From Alcanivorax sp. (GTDB lineage: Bacteria; Pseudomonadota; Gammaproteobacteria; Pseudomonadales; Alcanivoracaceae), in assembly GCA_022565695.1 (NCBI GenBank), contig JAIUME010000012.1, positions 24,957 to 88,956 on the forward strand: a DNA stretch of 64,000 nucleotides. Reading direction: 5' to 3'. Made by a program: the position numbers and the translations under genes. Shown in pieces: positions 53,292-64,000 of the stretch (positions are counted from its first letter, which is position 1; each line of letters begins with the position of its first letter). The notes under the pieces were generated by a model that saw only the letters and a program-made list of their open reading frames with translations, made no database searches and was not told the DNA's origin.

Positions 53292-56060
53292 ATGGGAAAA
53301 TCGCTAGTAATTGTCGAGTCTCCGGCCAAGGCCAAGACCATCAACCGGTATCTGGGTGACGATTTCATCGTCAAGTCCAGTGTCGGCCATGTGCGTGATC
53401 TGCCGGTCAGTGGTGGCGCCAGGACATCCCCTGCCGAGCGGGCGAAAGAGGCGGCATACACCCGTTCGTTGCCGCCGGAGGAGCGTGCCCGGCACAAGCA
53501 GAAGAAGGCCCGGGACCAGCTGGTGAACCGCATGGGCGTCGACCCGGACAAGGGTTGGGATGCCCGTTACGAGATCCTGCCCGGCAAGGAAAAGGTGATC
53601 GACGAGCTCAAGCGTCTGGCGGCCAAGGCCGACCGCATCTACCTCGCCACTGACCTTGACCGCGAGGGGGAGGCGATTGCCTGGCACCTGCGGGAAGTCA
53701 TTGGCGGTGAAGACTCCCGGTTTGACCGGGTGGTGTTTAACGAGATCACCAGCAAGGCCATCAAGGATGCCTTCAAGCAGCCCGGCAAGCTGGATATGCA
53801 CCGGGTCGAGGCCCAGCAGGCGCGTCGTTTCCTCGACCGCGTGGTGGGGTTCATGGTGTCGCCGCTGTTGTGGGACAAGATTGCCCGTGGCCTGTCTGCC
53901 GGACGGGTGCAGTCCGTCGCGGTAGAGCTGGTGGTGGAGCGCGAGCGAGAGATTCGTGCCTTCAACCCGGAAGAATACTGGGAGCTGCATACCGACACCC
54001 GCGCCCCGGCTGGTGAGGACGTTCGCCTGGCACTGGCCCGTAGCCGCGACAAGGCGTTCAGGCCCGATAATGAAGCGGATGCCCGACGGGCCGAAGCGGA
54101 TCTCAAGCAGGCAGGCAAGCTGGAAGTGGTGGGCCGGGAAGACCGGCCGACGCGCTCGAAGCCTTCGGCGCCGTTCATCACGTCGACCCTGCAGCAGGCG
54201 GCGAGCACCCGCCTGGGTTATGGCGTCAAGAAAACCATGACCATGGCGCAGCGCCTGTATGAGGCGGGCCATATCACCTATATGCGGACCGATTCCACCA
54301 ACCTCAGTGCTGACGCGGTGGAAACCTGCCGCAAATGGATTGTGGCGGAGTTGGGTGAGCGGTATTTGCCGGAAAAACCGATCAGCTATTCCAGCCGCGA
54401 TGGCGCCCAGGAGGCGCATGAGGCCATCCGTCCCTCGGATGTGCAGCGCACAGCGGAATCCCTGTCTGACATGGAGCGCGATGCCAAGCGGCTGTATGAA
54501 CTGATCCGTAATCAGTTTATCGCCTGTCAGATGCCTCCGGCCGAGTACCTGAGCAGCACGATTACCGCACGCAGCGGCGACTACGAACTCAAGGCCAAGG
54601 GCCGCATCCTCAAGTTTGATGGCTGGACGCGTATCCTGCCGCCGATGTCCCGCAACAAGGGCCAGGAAGATGTGGTGCTGCCGGCGCTGGAGCAGGGCGA
54701 TACGCTCAAGATCACGAACATTGATACCACACAGCACTTCACCAAACCGCCGGCCCGCTACACGGAAGCCAGCCTGGTGAAAGAGCTGGAGAAACGCGGC
54801 ATCGGTCGTCCTTCCACCTATGCGGCGATCATTTCGACGATCCAGGATCGTGGCTATGTGCGGCAGGACAACCGGCGTTTCTACGCCGAGAAGATGGGCG
54901 ACATTGTCACCGATCGTCTGATGGAATCCTTCCCGAATCTGATGGATTACGGCTTCACGGCGAGCATGGAAGAAACCCTGGACAAGGTGGCGGCCGGCGA
55001 GCGCAAGTGGCGCGATGTGCTGGATGAGTTCTACCGGGACTTTGTCCGTCGGCTCGAGTCAGCGCAGGGCGAGGCCGCAGGCAAGCTGGCCCAGGGCGGG
55101 ATGCGTGCCAATCTGCCCACGGACACGGATGTAGAGTGCCCGAAGTGTGGCCGCCACATGCAGATTCGCACCGGCTCTACCGGGGTCTTTCTCGGTTGCT
55201 CGGGGTACAACCTGCCACCGAAAGAACGCTGCACGGCCACACTGAACCTGTTGCCCGGCGAAGAAGCAGTCAGCGCGGACGATGATGAGGCAGAGGCGCT
55301 GGAGCAGCGCCGCAAGCGCCGTTGCCCGCTGTGCGGTACGGCCATGGACAGCTACCTGCTGGACGAAAAGCGCAAACTGCACATCTGCGGTAATAATCCG
55401 GATTGCGCCGGTTACGTGGTCGAGCAGGGCGAGTTCCGCATCAAGGGCTATGACGGCCCGGTGCTGGAGTGCGAGAAGTGCGGCAGCGACATGGAGCTGC
55501 GTACTGGCCGGTTCGGCAAATTCTTCAAGTGCACCAACGAAGCCTGCGGCAACACCCGCAAACTGCTGCGCAACGGTGAGCCGGCGCCGCCGCGGGCTGA
55601 TCCGGTGCCGATGCCGCACCTGAAGTGCGAGAAAGTGGATGATTATTATCTGCTGCGCGATGGTGCGTCAGGGTTGTTCATGGCCGCGAGTCAGTTCCCG
55701 AAAAACCGGGAGACCCGTGCGCCGCTGGTGGAAGAGGTGCAGTCGGTCAAGGACAAACTTGATCCGAAACACCTGTATCTTGCTGATGCTCCCGCCACTG
55801 ACGGCAAAGGCAACAAGGCTGTGCTGCGATTCAGCCGCAAGGTGCGGGAGCAGTATGTGATGACCGAGGTCGAGGGCAAGGCCACGGGCTGGGCTGCGTT
55901 CTACCGCGACGGCCGCTGGCAGGTCGAAGACAAGAGTGCGGAGAAAAAGCCGGCCAAGAAGAAAGCTGCGGCGAAAAAGAAAGCAGTGAAGAAAGCTGTG
56001 AAGAAAAAAGCACCGGCGAAAAAGGCTCCGGCAAAGAAAGCCGCAGCGAAGAAGGACTGA
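53292..56060 (+). CDS. topA: DNA topoisomerase I
   Basis: A 922-residue type IA topoisomerase relaxing negative supercoils. Toprim domain DLDREGEA (121-128), active-site Tyr at 330 ([11 protein letters not shown]), three C-terminal Cys4-type zinc ribbons (CPKCGRHM ... [13 protein letters not shown] ... [15 protein letters not shown] ... CTNEAC), and a Lys/Ala tail of about 38 residues resembling histone H1. The ATG at 53292 gives [17 protein letters not shown], the family start. A DUF6586-like gene begins three bases after the stop. Confidence 0.97.
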   Translation: MGKSLVIVESPAKAKTINRYLGDDFIVKSSVGHVRDLPVSGGARTSPAERAKEAAYTRSLPPEERARHKQKKARDQLVNRMGVDPDKGWDARYEILPGKEKVIDELKRLAAKADRIYLATDLDREGEAIAWHLREVIGGEDSRFDRVVFNEITSKAIKDAFKQPGKLDMHRVEAQQARRFLDRVVGFMVSPLLWDKIARGLSAGRVQSVAVELVVEREREIRAFNPEEYWELHTDTRAPAGEDVRLALARSRDKAFRPDNEADARRAEADLKQAGKLEVVGREDRPTRSKPSAPFITSTLQQAASTRLGYGVKKTMTMAQRLYEAGHITYMRTDSTNLSADAVETCRKWIVAELGERYLPEKPISYSSRDGAQEAHEAIRPSDVQRTAESLSDMERDAKRLYELIRNQFIACQMPPAEYLSSTITARSGDYELKAKGRILKFDGWTRILPPMSRNKGQEDVVLPALEQGDTLKITNIDTTQHFTKPPARYTEASLVKELEKRGIGRPSTYAAIISTIQDRGYVRQDNRRFYAEKMGDIVTDRLMESFPNLMDYGFTASMEETLDKVAAGERKWRDVLDEFYRDFVRRLESAQGEAAGKLAQGGMRANLPTDTDVECPKCGRHMQIRTGSTGVFLGCSGYNLPPKERCTATLNLLPGEEAVSADDDEAEALEQRRKRRCPLCGTAMDSYLLDEKRKLHICGNNPDCAGYVVEQGEFRIKGYDGPVLECEKCGSDMELRTGRFGKFFKCTNEACGNTRKLLRNGEPAPPRADPVPMPHLKCEKVDDYYLLRDGASGLFMAASQFPKNRETRAPLVEEVQSVKDKLDPKHLYLADAPATDGKGNKAVLRFSRKVREQYVMTEVEGKATGWAAFYRDGRWQVEDKSAEKKPAKKKAAAKKKAVKKAVKKKAPAKKAPAKKAAAKKD

Positions 56061-56063
56061 GCC

Positions 56064-56600
56064 ATGTCGAGAATGGTGCGCGAAAGTGGTACCAGCGGGC
56101 TGCGGGAAAGGCTCTGGTTCGCACGTGAGAGCCTGACGCTGTTGCGAAAGGGACAGCAGAGCGGGGCCGCCCGCGGGCAGCAGCTGGCATTACGTGGTGC
56201 TGTCATCTTTCATGCGTACAGTGTGCTGGTGGGGCTGGTGCGGCAGGCGGCGAAAAGCTATAGCGTTCCGGGCTGTGAACCCCTGCTGAGCCTGGCAGCG
56301 CTGGAGCAGCTGTTTCGTTCGGCGGGCATCGAGTCACCGGAGCTGAACCTCGTGGCCCGGGCTCGCGCAGATCAGCGCGATCCGCTGGCATGGCTGGATA
56401 CGCAGGTGATGGACGCCTTCGGCGCGGCAGGTATGGCGCGTCGCCCGCAACCCCAGGCCGAGCAGGGACAGCGGCTGGCGGTGGCGGTGGAAGATCCCTA
56501 TGCCACACTGGAGGAGGGCGATCTTGCCCGGCTGGCGGCGGCCATCGAGCGTGTGGCGGCGGTGCTGGAAGAGAGTGCGCCTTACTCTGACGAATGGTAG
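56064..56600 (+). CDS. DUF6586-like protein
   Basis: A 178-residue helical protein (ERLWFARESLTLLRKGQQSGAA, ALRGAVIFHAYSVLVGLVRQ). It directly follows topA as in pseudomonads, where the neighbour is assigned to an uncharacterised family of this kind. Function unknown. C-terminal VEDPYATLEEGDLARLAAAI could be a helical interface. The next gene starts 23 bases after the stop. Confidence 0.65.
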   Translation: MSRMVRESGTSGLRERLWFARESLTLLRKGQQSGAARGQQLALRGAVIFHAYSVLVGLVRQAAKSYSVPGCEPLLSLAALEQLFRSAGIESPELNLVARARADQRDPLAWLDTQVMDAFGAAGMARRPQPQAEQGQRLAVAVEDPYATLEEGDLARLAAAIERVAAVLEESAPYSDEW

Positions 56601-56623
56601 ACCCAGACAGGAAGCGGAAAGTA

Positions 56624-57292
56624 ATGGAAGAAAGTCGGATACGCGAGGCATGGCGAGTACTGCGAATACAGTCCGAACTGGTGGATGGCATCGACAAGCT
56701 GGCGGATATCGGCCCGTCAGTGACCATCTTCGGTAGCGCCCGGCTGGGCGAAGAGTCACCCTATTACCGCGATGCGGAAACGCTGGCGGCGCGCTTTTCG
56801 GAGGCAGGCCTGAACGTCCTGACCGGCGGCGGGCCGGGCATCATGGAGGGTGCCAACCGTGGCGCCTTCGGCAAGGCTTCCTGCTCCATTGGCCTGAATA
56901 TTTCCCTGCCCCACGAACAGAGCGCGAATCTGTATCAGGATCTGGGCGTCAATTTCCGCTACTTCTTCGTGCGCAAGCTGATGTTCGTCAAGCACGCTGT
57001 CGGCTTCGTGGTCTTTCCCGGCGGCTTCGGCACCATGGACGAGTTGTTCGAGGCGCTGACGCTGGTGCAGACCGGCAAGACTGCGCCGTTTCCGGTGGTG
57101 CTGTTTGGCAGTGACTTCTGGGCGGGCCTGGTGGACTGGATGGGGCAGCGTATGCTGGACGAAGGCTGTATCAGCCCCACGGACCTGGATCTGTTCTCGG
57201 TGACTGACTCCGTGGAGGAGGCATTCGATATCGTGTCCCGTGCGCACAGCACGATGCCCGAGCGCCCCGATAACCTGCCGCCCAGCGTCTGA
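56624..57292 (+). CDS. LOG-family protein (TIGR00730 type Rossmann fold)
   Basis: A 222-residue nucleotide-binding protein with GGGPGIMEGANRGAF and PGGFGTMDE, the LOG-family signatures. Enzymes of this class are phosphoribohydrolases acting on cytokinin-like or AMP-type nucleotides; the substrate here is unknown. ATG 56624 is preferred to ATG 56594 because AGGAAG precedes it. Confidence 0.87.
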   Translation: MEESRIREAWRVLRIQSELVDGIDKLADIGPSVTIFGSARLGEESPYYRDAETLAARFSEAGLNVLTGGGPGIMEGANRGAFGKASCSIGLNISLPHEQSANLYQDLGVNFRYFFVRKLMFVKHAVGFVVFPGGFGTMDELFEALTLVQTGKTAPFPVVLFGSDFWAGLVDWMGQRMLDEGCISPTDLDLFSVTDSVEEAFDIVSRAHSTMPERPDNLPPSV

Positions 57293-57327
57293 GCGCAGCC
57301 GCACTCTGGCCTCCCTGGATGGCCTCC

Positions 57328-57367
57328 TTGACAGTGGTGCCCTGCAAACATATGTTTGAAACGTTTG
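57328..57367 (+). promoter_or_regulatory. psrA promoter with PsrA-type operator
   Basis: TTGACA (57328-57333), 17-base spacer, TATGTT (57351-57356). The site CAAACATATGTTTG (57345-57358) is a perfect dyad CAAAC-N4-GTTTG over the -10, and GAAACGTTTG (57358-57367) is a second overlapping copy. Both fit the known PsrA recognition pattern, so psrA probably represses itself. Confidence 0.82.
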
Positions 57368-57442
57368 TTTGTATGCGCCGGTGCAGCAATCCTGCTGAAG
57401 CAATGCCGGGCAGACAGGGTGCAGCAAGGCGGGGACACAGGC

Positions 57443-58069
57443 ATGGCAGCGCAGTCAGGTACAGTGGAACGGATTCTGGACACGGCGGAAGTGCTGTTCG
57501 CCGAGAAGGGCTTCGCCGAAACCAGCCTCAGGGCCATTACCAGCAAGGCCGGTGTCAATCTGGCAGCGGTCAATTATCACTTCGGCTCCAAGGAAGCGCT
57601 GATCCAGGCGATCTTCGAGCGTTTCCTGGCGCCGTTTTGCGCCGAGCTGGGTGCCAGCATGGCGCAACTGGCCGCTGACGGCGAGACGGTGGATCTGGAG
57701 CGCCTGCTGCGGATGATGTCGCGCACGGCCCTGGGGGCCCATGGCAGCAGCCCGGAGCGCCTGGCGCTGTTCTTCCGTCTTTCCGGGCTGGCCTATACCC
57801 AGGCTCAGGGGCATCTGCGGCGCTTTATTCGTGAGCGCTACGGCGATGTCTTCAACCGGTTCCTGATGTTGCTGGCCAAAGCGGTGCCGGATGTGCCGCC
57901 GCTGGAGCTGTTCTGGCGTGTTCACTTCGGTCTCGGTGCCACGGTGTTTGCCATGTCCAGCATGGATTCCCTGCGCGCCTTGTGCAAAAGCGATTTTGAT
58001 ACCGATCTGAGTGCAGCGGACGTGACCCAGCGCCTGTTGCCGTTTATTGTGGGCGGCATTCGAGCCTGA
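57443..58069 (+). CDS. psrA: TetR-family regulator PsrA
   Basis: A 208-residue TetR protein. N-terminal HTH (GTVERILDTAEVLFAEKGFA, ITSKAGVNLAAVNYHFGSKE) and the ligand region FFRLSGLAYTQAQGHLRRFI, PPLELFWRVHFGLGAT closely follow Pseudomonas PsrA, which responds to long-chain fatty acids and controls beta-oxidation and rpoS. ATG 57443 gives the conserved N terminus. The rest of the neighbourhood (lexA, nagZ) is also near psrA in Pseudomonas. Confidence 0.88.
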   Translation: MAAQSGTVERILDTAEVLFAEKGFAETSLRAITSKAGVNLAAVNYHFGSKEALIQAIFERFLAPFCAELGASMAQLAADGETVDLERLLRMMSRTALGAHGSSPERLALFFRLSGLAYTQAQGHLRRFIRERYGDVFNRFLMLLAKAVPDVPPLELFWRVHFGLGATVFAMSSMDSLRALCKSDFDTDLSAADVTQRLLPFIVGGIRA

Positions 58070-58082
58070 TACCTGTTTGCCC

Positions 58083-58559
58083 ATGCACATCCGGATTTCC
58101 ATCTCGCAACAGACCCTGACGTTTGATGACGGGCAGGGTGTGTCTGTCACCTATCCGGTATCTACGGCGCGTAACGGTGCGGGCGAGCAGGAGGGCAGCG
58201 GTTGCACCCCCCTTGGACGGCATGTCGTGCGCGCCTGCATTGGCGCCGGGCAGCCGCTCAATGCGGTATTTGTCGGGCGCAGGCCCACCGGCGAGATCTG
58301 GTCGCCAGCGCTTGCGGCACGCTTTCCGGAGCGTGACTGGATACTGACCCGCATTCTGTGGCTCAGCGGCTGCGAGCCGGGCCGGAATCGCCTGGGTGCC
58401 GTGGATTCCATGCGGCGCTTCATTTATATTCACGGCACACCCGATACCGAGCCCATGGGCGTACCCCTGTCCCATGGTTGTGTGCGTATGCGCAACCAGG
58501 CTGTGGCCGCGCTGTTTGACCAGGTGCGAGCGGGTTGTCCGGTGACCATTGATCCCTGA
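58083..58559 (+). CDS. L,D-transpeptidase (YkuD domain) without visible signal peptide
   Basis: A 158-residue protein composed almost entirely of the YkuD catalytic domain: HGTP at 117-120 and the catalytic SHGCVRM at 130-136 (Cys133). Such enzymes cross-link peptidoglycan or attach proteins to it. The N terminus MHIRISISQQTL shows no signal sequence or helix, so export is unexplained. It begins 13 bases after psrA. Confidence 0.88.
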   Translation: MHIRISISQQTLTFDDGQGVSVTYPVSTARNGAGEQEGSGCTPLGRHVVRACIGAGQPLNAVFVGRRPTGEIWSPALAARFPERDWILTRILWLSGCEPGRNRLGAVDSMRRFIYIHGTPDTEPMGVPLSHGCVRMRNQAVAALFDQVRAGCPVTIDP

Positions 58560-58622
58560 CGCCTGATCCCTGATTATCGTGGCGCCAACTTCTGATCAAG
58601 CAACTCCTGACTGGGCGACTTC

Positions 58623-59690
58623 ATGTCTGACTCTCACAAGACTTCTCGGCAGATGCCGGCCTGTCCGGGGCTGGTCATGCTGGATATTGCCGGCACCTCA
58701 CTGGACGACACCGACCGCACCTTGCTGGCCAATCCGCTGGTGGGCGGGCTGATCCTGTTTGCCCGCAACATCCGTGATCGTGCGCAACTGTGTGCCCTGA
58801 CGGCCGAGATTCGGGCGCTGCGGCCTGACATGCTGATTGCAGTGGATCAGGAAGGCGGGCGCGTACAGCGCTTTCGTGACGGCTTTGTGCGCCTGCCGCC
58901 GATGGCTGCGCTCGGCAAACGCTACGACGAGGATGCGGAGCAGGCGCTGGCGGACAGCTGGTTGCTGGGGCGCCTGATGGCGGAAGAAGTGCTCGCCTGT
59001 GATGTGGATATCAGCTTCGCGCCGGTGCTGGACATCGATCATGGCAGAAGCGACATCATGGGGGATCGTTGCTTTTACCACGACGCGGAGGGCGTGACGG
59101 CACTGGCAGGCGCCTTCGTGGCCGGCATGCAGGATGCGGGAATGGCCGCAACCGGCAAGCACTTTCCCGGCCACGGCTATGCCGAGGCAGATTCCCATCT
59201 GGCGCTGCCCGTGGATGAGCGTGACATGGCGGCGTTGCGCGGCCAGGACCTGATCCCTTTTGCGCGCCTGGCGCAGCAGCTCACCGGTATCATGCCGGCG
59301 CATATTGTCTATGACGCCGTTGATCCTTTGCCGGCGGGCTTTTCCCGTCTCTGGTTACAGCAGGTGCTGCGTGCCGAGCTGGGCTTCAACGGTGTAATTT
59401 TCAGCGACGACCTCAGCATGGCCGGCGCGGCCATGGCCGGCGGCTACCCTGAACGTGCGCGGGCAGCACTGGAAGCAGGCTGCGATATGGTGCTGGTCTG
59501 CAACGACCGGCCCGGCGCCCTGCAGGTGATCCGGTTTCTGGAAACCCGCTTGCCGGCGCTGGATTTGCCAGCGCAGCCAGTGGCTGCGAGCTGTCTGCTG
59601 GCCAGTGCAGGCACCCGCATGAGCGGCGGTGAGCGTGCCGAGGCGCAGGCGCTGGCCGAAGCGCTCTGCACCGAAGCCGGCATTATTTGA
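58623..59690 (+). CDS. nagZ: Beta-N-acetylhexosaminidase NagZ
   Basis: A 355-residue GH3 enzyme that removes GlcNAc from muropeptides in peptidoglycan recycling. The signatures AVDQEGGRVQRFRDGF, KHFPGHGYAEADSH with catalytic His, and SDDLSMAGAA with the nucleophile Asp are present. Slightly longer than the usual 330-340. It starts a run of closely packed genes to 63857. Follows the L,D-transpeptidase by 63 bases. Confidence 0.95.
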   Translation: MSDSHKTSRQMPACPGLVMLDIAGTSLDDTDRTLLANPLVGGLILFARNIRDRAQLCALTAEIRALRPDMLIAVDQEGGRVQRFRDGFVRLPPMAALGKRYDEDAEQALADSWLLGRLMAEEVLACDVDISFAPVLDIDHGRSDIMGDRCFYHDAEGVTALAGAFVAGMQDAGMAATGKHFPGHGYAEADSHLALPVDERDMAALRGQDLIPFARLAQQLTGIMPAHIVYDAVDPLPAGFSRLWLQQVLRAELGFNGVIFSDDLSMAGAAMAGGYPERARAALEAGCDMVLVCNDRPGALQVIRFLETRLPALDLPAQPVAASCLLASAGTRMSGGERAEAQALAEALCTEAGII

Positions 59691-59703
59691 TGAAGGGAGA
59701 ATC

Positions 59704-60854
59704 ATGAACGGCGATCTGTTTGAGCAACTGCTCATACCGTCTGCAGAACCGCGCATCTGGATGCTCCAGGTGTTTGTGGTGGTGCTGGTGACGGTCTCGC
59801 TCAACTTTATCCTGATGCGTCTGATAGATATGACAGAGCGCCTGGTCTCCAGGACAGAAACGCTGTGGGACGATGCCCTGCTAGAGGCCGCTCGTCTGCC
59901 AGTACGGTTGACGATCTGGGTGATCGGCCTGTCCGTGGCCATCAATATCATGCAGGAGGTGGCCCCCGCGGCAGTGTTCGACGCCCTGCCGGAAATCCGC
60001 CGCTTGTCTCTGATTGTCATTCTGGCGTTGTTCCTGACGCGGCTGATCAGAAATGCCGAGCAGGTGCTGGTTGATGGCAGCAAGGTCGACAAACCCATGG
60101 ATCAGACTACCGCCAAGGCGGTGGGCAAACTGCTGCGGCTGTCCGTGGTGATTACGGCAGGTCTGCTGTTGTTGCAGAATATGGGTTACAGCATCTCCGG
60201 GGTGCTGGCCTTCGGTGGCATCGGTGGCATTGCCATCGGTTTCGCGGCCAAGGATCTGCTGGCCAACTTCTTTGGCGGCATGATGGTTTACCTGGACAAG
60301 CCATTCCGCGTTGGCGACTGGGTGCGCTCACCGGACCGTGATATCGAAGGCACCGTGGAGGATATCGGCTGGCGCCTGACGCGCATCCGCACCTTCGACA
60401 AGCGGCCTCTGTACATTCCCAATGCCATGTTCTCCAGTATCGTGGTGGAGAACCCGTCACGCATGCACAACCGCCGTATTTTCGAGACGCTGGGTGTGCG
60501 CTATCAGGATGGCCCGAAATTGCAGGCTATCTGCGATGAGGTGATGGGCATGCTGCAAACCCACGAAGAGATCGAAAGTGACCACACGCTGATGGTGAAC
60601 TTCAACAGCTATGGGGCATCGTCTCTGGAGTTCTTCATCTATGCCTTTACCCGCACCACCAACTGGGTGAAGTTCCATCAGGTGAAGCAGGATGTGCTGC
60701 TGAAAGTGATGGCCATCGTGGAGTCCCACGGCGCCGAGTTTGCCTTCCCCACCCGCACCTTGCACCTCCAGCCCGCCACGCCAGCGGAGATGCCGACATC
60801 GGCTGCCGCCAGTGCCGGAGCTGCTGCGGGCGCAGACACCAGAGAGAATCATCA

Positions 60855-60858
<4 letters not shown>
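59704..60858 (+). CDS. MscS-family mechanosensitive ion channel
   Basis: A 384-residue membrane protein: TM helices at about 20-40, 65-90, 95-115, 140-160 and a pore helix around VLAFGGIGGIAIGFAAKDLLANFFGG (about 167-192), then DKPFRVGDWVRSPDRDIEGTVEDIGWRLTRIRTFDKRPLYIPNAMF (cytoplasmic beta domain). The extra N-terminal helices match the longer MscS-like type. The Ala/Gly-rich C-terminal tail is low complexity. The stop overlaps the hpt start. Confidence 0.92.
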
Positions 60859-62247
<1,389 letters not shown>

Positions 62248-62248
<1 letters not shown>

Positions 62249-62676
62249 TGATTCTGCAGATTGTCATCGGCACAGTCCTGTTCCTGCTGCTGGCCCTGGC
62301 AGCACTGCCGTTCTGGCGCCGGCGCCCCCGCTCAAGCGTGCCCGGCGCCTACTATCTCGAGCAGACCTTCCGCGACCAGGTTGTCGATGTGTGGCGTGAC
62401 TTCCGCATTGCCAGCGAGGATTACGCCCGCCACCGGCATGACCCTGTCTGGGTGGGTGAACTGACTGCCACATTTGCCGGGGTGTTCGCCCAACAGATCG
62501 CTGCGGGCTATGACCGGGAAATGCGCGTCTGGCGTGATGACCTGCTGGCGCGGGAAGGGGAAGCGGGATTGCACCGGGCAATCATCATCGCCGTGCTGGA
62601 ATTCCAGTACCGCCAGGATCGACAGCCCTTGAGCGAGGCACTGGTTGTTGCGTTACAGCGCAGTGGCGCCGCCTGA
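62248..62676 (+). CDS. Small membrane-anchored protein of unknown function
   Basis: A 142-residue protein with an N-terminal transmembrane helix (ILQIVIGTVLFLLLALAALPF) and a charged soluble part (RDQVVDVWRDFRIASEDYAR, YDREMRVWRDDLLAREGEAGL). It overlaps its neighbours by TGATG on both sides. No family recognised. Confidence 0.7.
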
Positions 62677-63857
62677 TGCAGCATTGTGATGTGGTGGTTA
62701 TCGGTGCCGGCGCGGCAGGATTGATGTGCGCGGCCACAGCGGCCTATCGCGGGCGTCGTGTGCGGGTGATCGATCATGCCAACAAGCCGGGCAAAAAAAT
62801 CCTCATGTCCGGTGGCGGGCGCTGCAACTTCACCAATCTCAATACCTCGGCGGCCCATTTTCTGTCCGCCAATCCCGCCTTCTGTATTTCCGCACTGAAG
62901 CGCTATACCGCCCGGGATTTCCATGAGCTGGTGGAACGGCATGGCATTGAATGGTGCGAAAAGGGCCCGGGCCAGCTGTTCTGCGTCGACAGCAGTCGCC
63001 CGATCCTGGATATGCTGCTCACGGAGTGTGACTGGGCTGGCGCGGAGATCGCGCTGAATACCTCGGTGGCGGCCATAGAGCGCCGCGACGCCGGATTCCT
63101 GTTGCGCACCTCTGCCGGGGCCTTGACCTGTGACGCCCTGGTGATTGCCTGTGGTGGTTTGTCGATCCCGACCATGGGCGCGTCGGGGTTCGGCTACGAG
63201 GTCGCCAGACAATTCGGTTTGCCAGTGCTGCCGACCCGCGCAGGGCTGGTGCCCTTCACATTGCAGCCAGCCTTGAAGGAGGCACTGGCGCCATTGTCCG
63301 GTATCAGCATACCTGTGAGCGTCAGCTGCAACGATCAGACCTTCACCGAGCCCATGCTGATCACCCATCGCGGTATCAGCGGCCCGGCCATGTTACAGAT
63401 ATCCAGCTACTGGCAGCCCGGCGACACCCTGGCCATCAATCTGCTGCCTGACGTGCAGGACGTACAGGCGGTGTTGAGTGACCAGCGTCAGGCAACGCCT
63501 TCGGCGCGCACTGATGCGCTGTTTGCGCGTCTCTTCCCGCGTCGCTTCGCCCAGTGGCTGACGGAGCAGCATGGCTGGCAGCAGGACTGGCAACACTTCA
63601 GCAACGCGTCGCTGGCGCAGATGGCGGCGCAGCTTCGGCAATGGCAGGTCAAGCCGGGTGGCACGGAAGGTTATCGTACGGCGGAAGTGACGCTGGGTGG
63701 CGTGGACACGGACGCCATATCGTCGCGTACTTTCGAGGCCCGTGACGTGCCGGGTCTGTTCTTCATCGGCGAGGTGCTGGATGTGACCGGGCAGCTGGGG
63801 GGGCACAATTTTCAGTGGGCCTGGTCCTCAGGTTACTGCGCTGGTCAGTTCGTGTAG
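62676..63857 (+). CDS. YhiN/HI0933-family flavoprotein
   Basis: A 393-residue FAD-dependent oxidoreductase-like protein: N-terminal dinucleotide loop VVVIGAGAAGLMCAATAAYR, KKILMSGGGRCNFTN and the C-terminal GLFFIGEVLDVTGQLGGHNFQWAWSSGYCAG motif characteristic of the HI0933/BaiN family. The exact substrate is unknown in bacteria of this type. It is the last gene of the run. Confidence 0.9.
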   Translation: MQHCDVVVIGAGAAGLMCAATAAYRGRRVRVIDHANKPGKKILMSGGGRCNFTNLNTSAAHFLSANPAFCISALKRYTARDFHELVERHGIEWCEKGPGQLFCVDSSRPILDMLLTECDWAGAEIALNTSVAAIERRDAGFLLRTSAGALTCDALVIACGGLSIPTMGASGFGYEVARQFGLPVLPTRAGLVPFTLQPALKEALAPLSGISIPVSVSCNDQTFTEPMLITHRGISGPAMLQISSYWQPGDTLAINLLPDVQDVQAVLSDQRQATPSARTDALFARLFPRRFAQWLTEQHGWQQDWQHFSNASLAQMAAQLRQWQVKPGGTEGYRTAEVTLGGVDTDAISSRTFEARDVPGLFFIGEVLDVTGQLGGHNFQWAWSSGYCAGQFV

Positions 63858-63892
63858 CTCGGCTTTTCCATTCTTTTTAGTTCGGAGGTTGT

Positions 63893-64000
63893 GGCCCACG
63901 GGGGCGGGGACTGCCTTTCAGGACCCGCCGTGGACCCATCCATGGGGGCTTGTGTTCGACATCCTTGTCTCACACAGTCCTGAAAGGCAGTCCCCGCCCC
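63893..64000. repeat. 116-base dispersed element, copy B (inverted, cut by window edge)
   Basis: The left end (63893-63924) is identical to the 32-base end of copy A; the right end (63977 on) is visible for 24 bases. The central sequence is the reverse complement of copy A with three base changes. About 22 of 29 bases outside the left end (63864-63892) match the outside of copy A (13871-13899). It lies 36 bases after the last gene. Confidence 0.87.

Overview
This is a contiguous, gene-dense piece of a GC-rich (roughly 60 percent by eye) gammaproteobacterial chromosome. The translation, tRNA-modification and lexA/psrA/topA/nagZ neighbourhoods resemble Pseudomonas. A phasin, an acyclic-terpene utilisation cluster and duplicated DUF1302/DUF1329 envelope genes point to a marine hydrocarbon and lipid specialist, most probably of the Alcanivorax group. 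That placement is inference from gene content; no 16S gene is present.

Layout. 1-370: HTH antitoxin-like gene. 681-6094: infC (ATT start), rpmI, rplT, terminator, pheS, pheT, ihfA, merR-like gene. 6219-8102: tRNA-Pro(GGG) and cmoA-cmoB. 8104-12808: degenerate GGDEF protein, UbiJ-like SCP2 protein, two small membrane proteins, a DUF445 membrane protein and a phasin. 12809-13982: a 1.17 kb gene-free region with five DnaA boxes around an AT-rich segment, a 191-bp multi-hairpin palindrome, and a 116-bp element with 32-bp inverted ends that recurs, inverted, at the right edge of the window.

13983-25147: a complete-looking atu (citronellol/geraniol) degradation cluster atuABCDEF plus atuH on the minus strand, with divergent TetR regulator atuR and a palindromic operator between them. 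25470-25697: tRNA-Val(TAC) and tRNA-Asp(GTC), then a small acidic ORF and a coiled-coil protein. 27733-32933: a cyclic-nucleotide-binding/rhodanese fusion, nadK, a YeaC-like protein and pepN.

33167-44255: two DUF1302-DUF1329 gene pairs flank a YCF48-type beta-propeller protein and an RND/MMPL transporter. The parts look like an inner-membrane pump, a periplasmic propeller, soluble periplasmic proteins and outer-membrane barrels, so I propose a trans-envelope transport system for hydrophobic molecules. This is the most interesting block in the window.

44319-49680: pyrD, rmf, rlmKL, a glutaredoxin-like gene and a lipoprotein. 49703-51687: tatD, a DUF1499 gene and lexA (minus strand) with an SOS box upstream. 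51916-57292: CNB protein, universal stress protein, topA, a DUF6586-like gene and a LOG-family gene. 57443-63857: psrA with a PsrA-type operator in its own promoter, L,D-transpeptidase, nagZ, mscS, hpt, MTI phosphorylase, a small membrane protein and a YhiN-type flavoprotein, mostly in overlapping ATGA/TGATG junctions. Start sites were chosen from Shine-Dalgarno spacing, known family N termini and gene overlaps.
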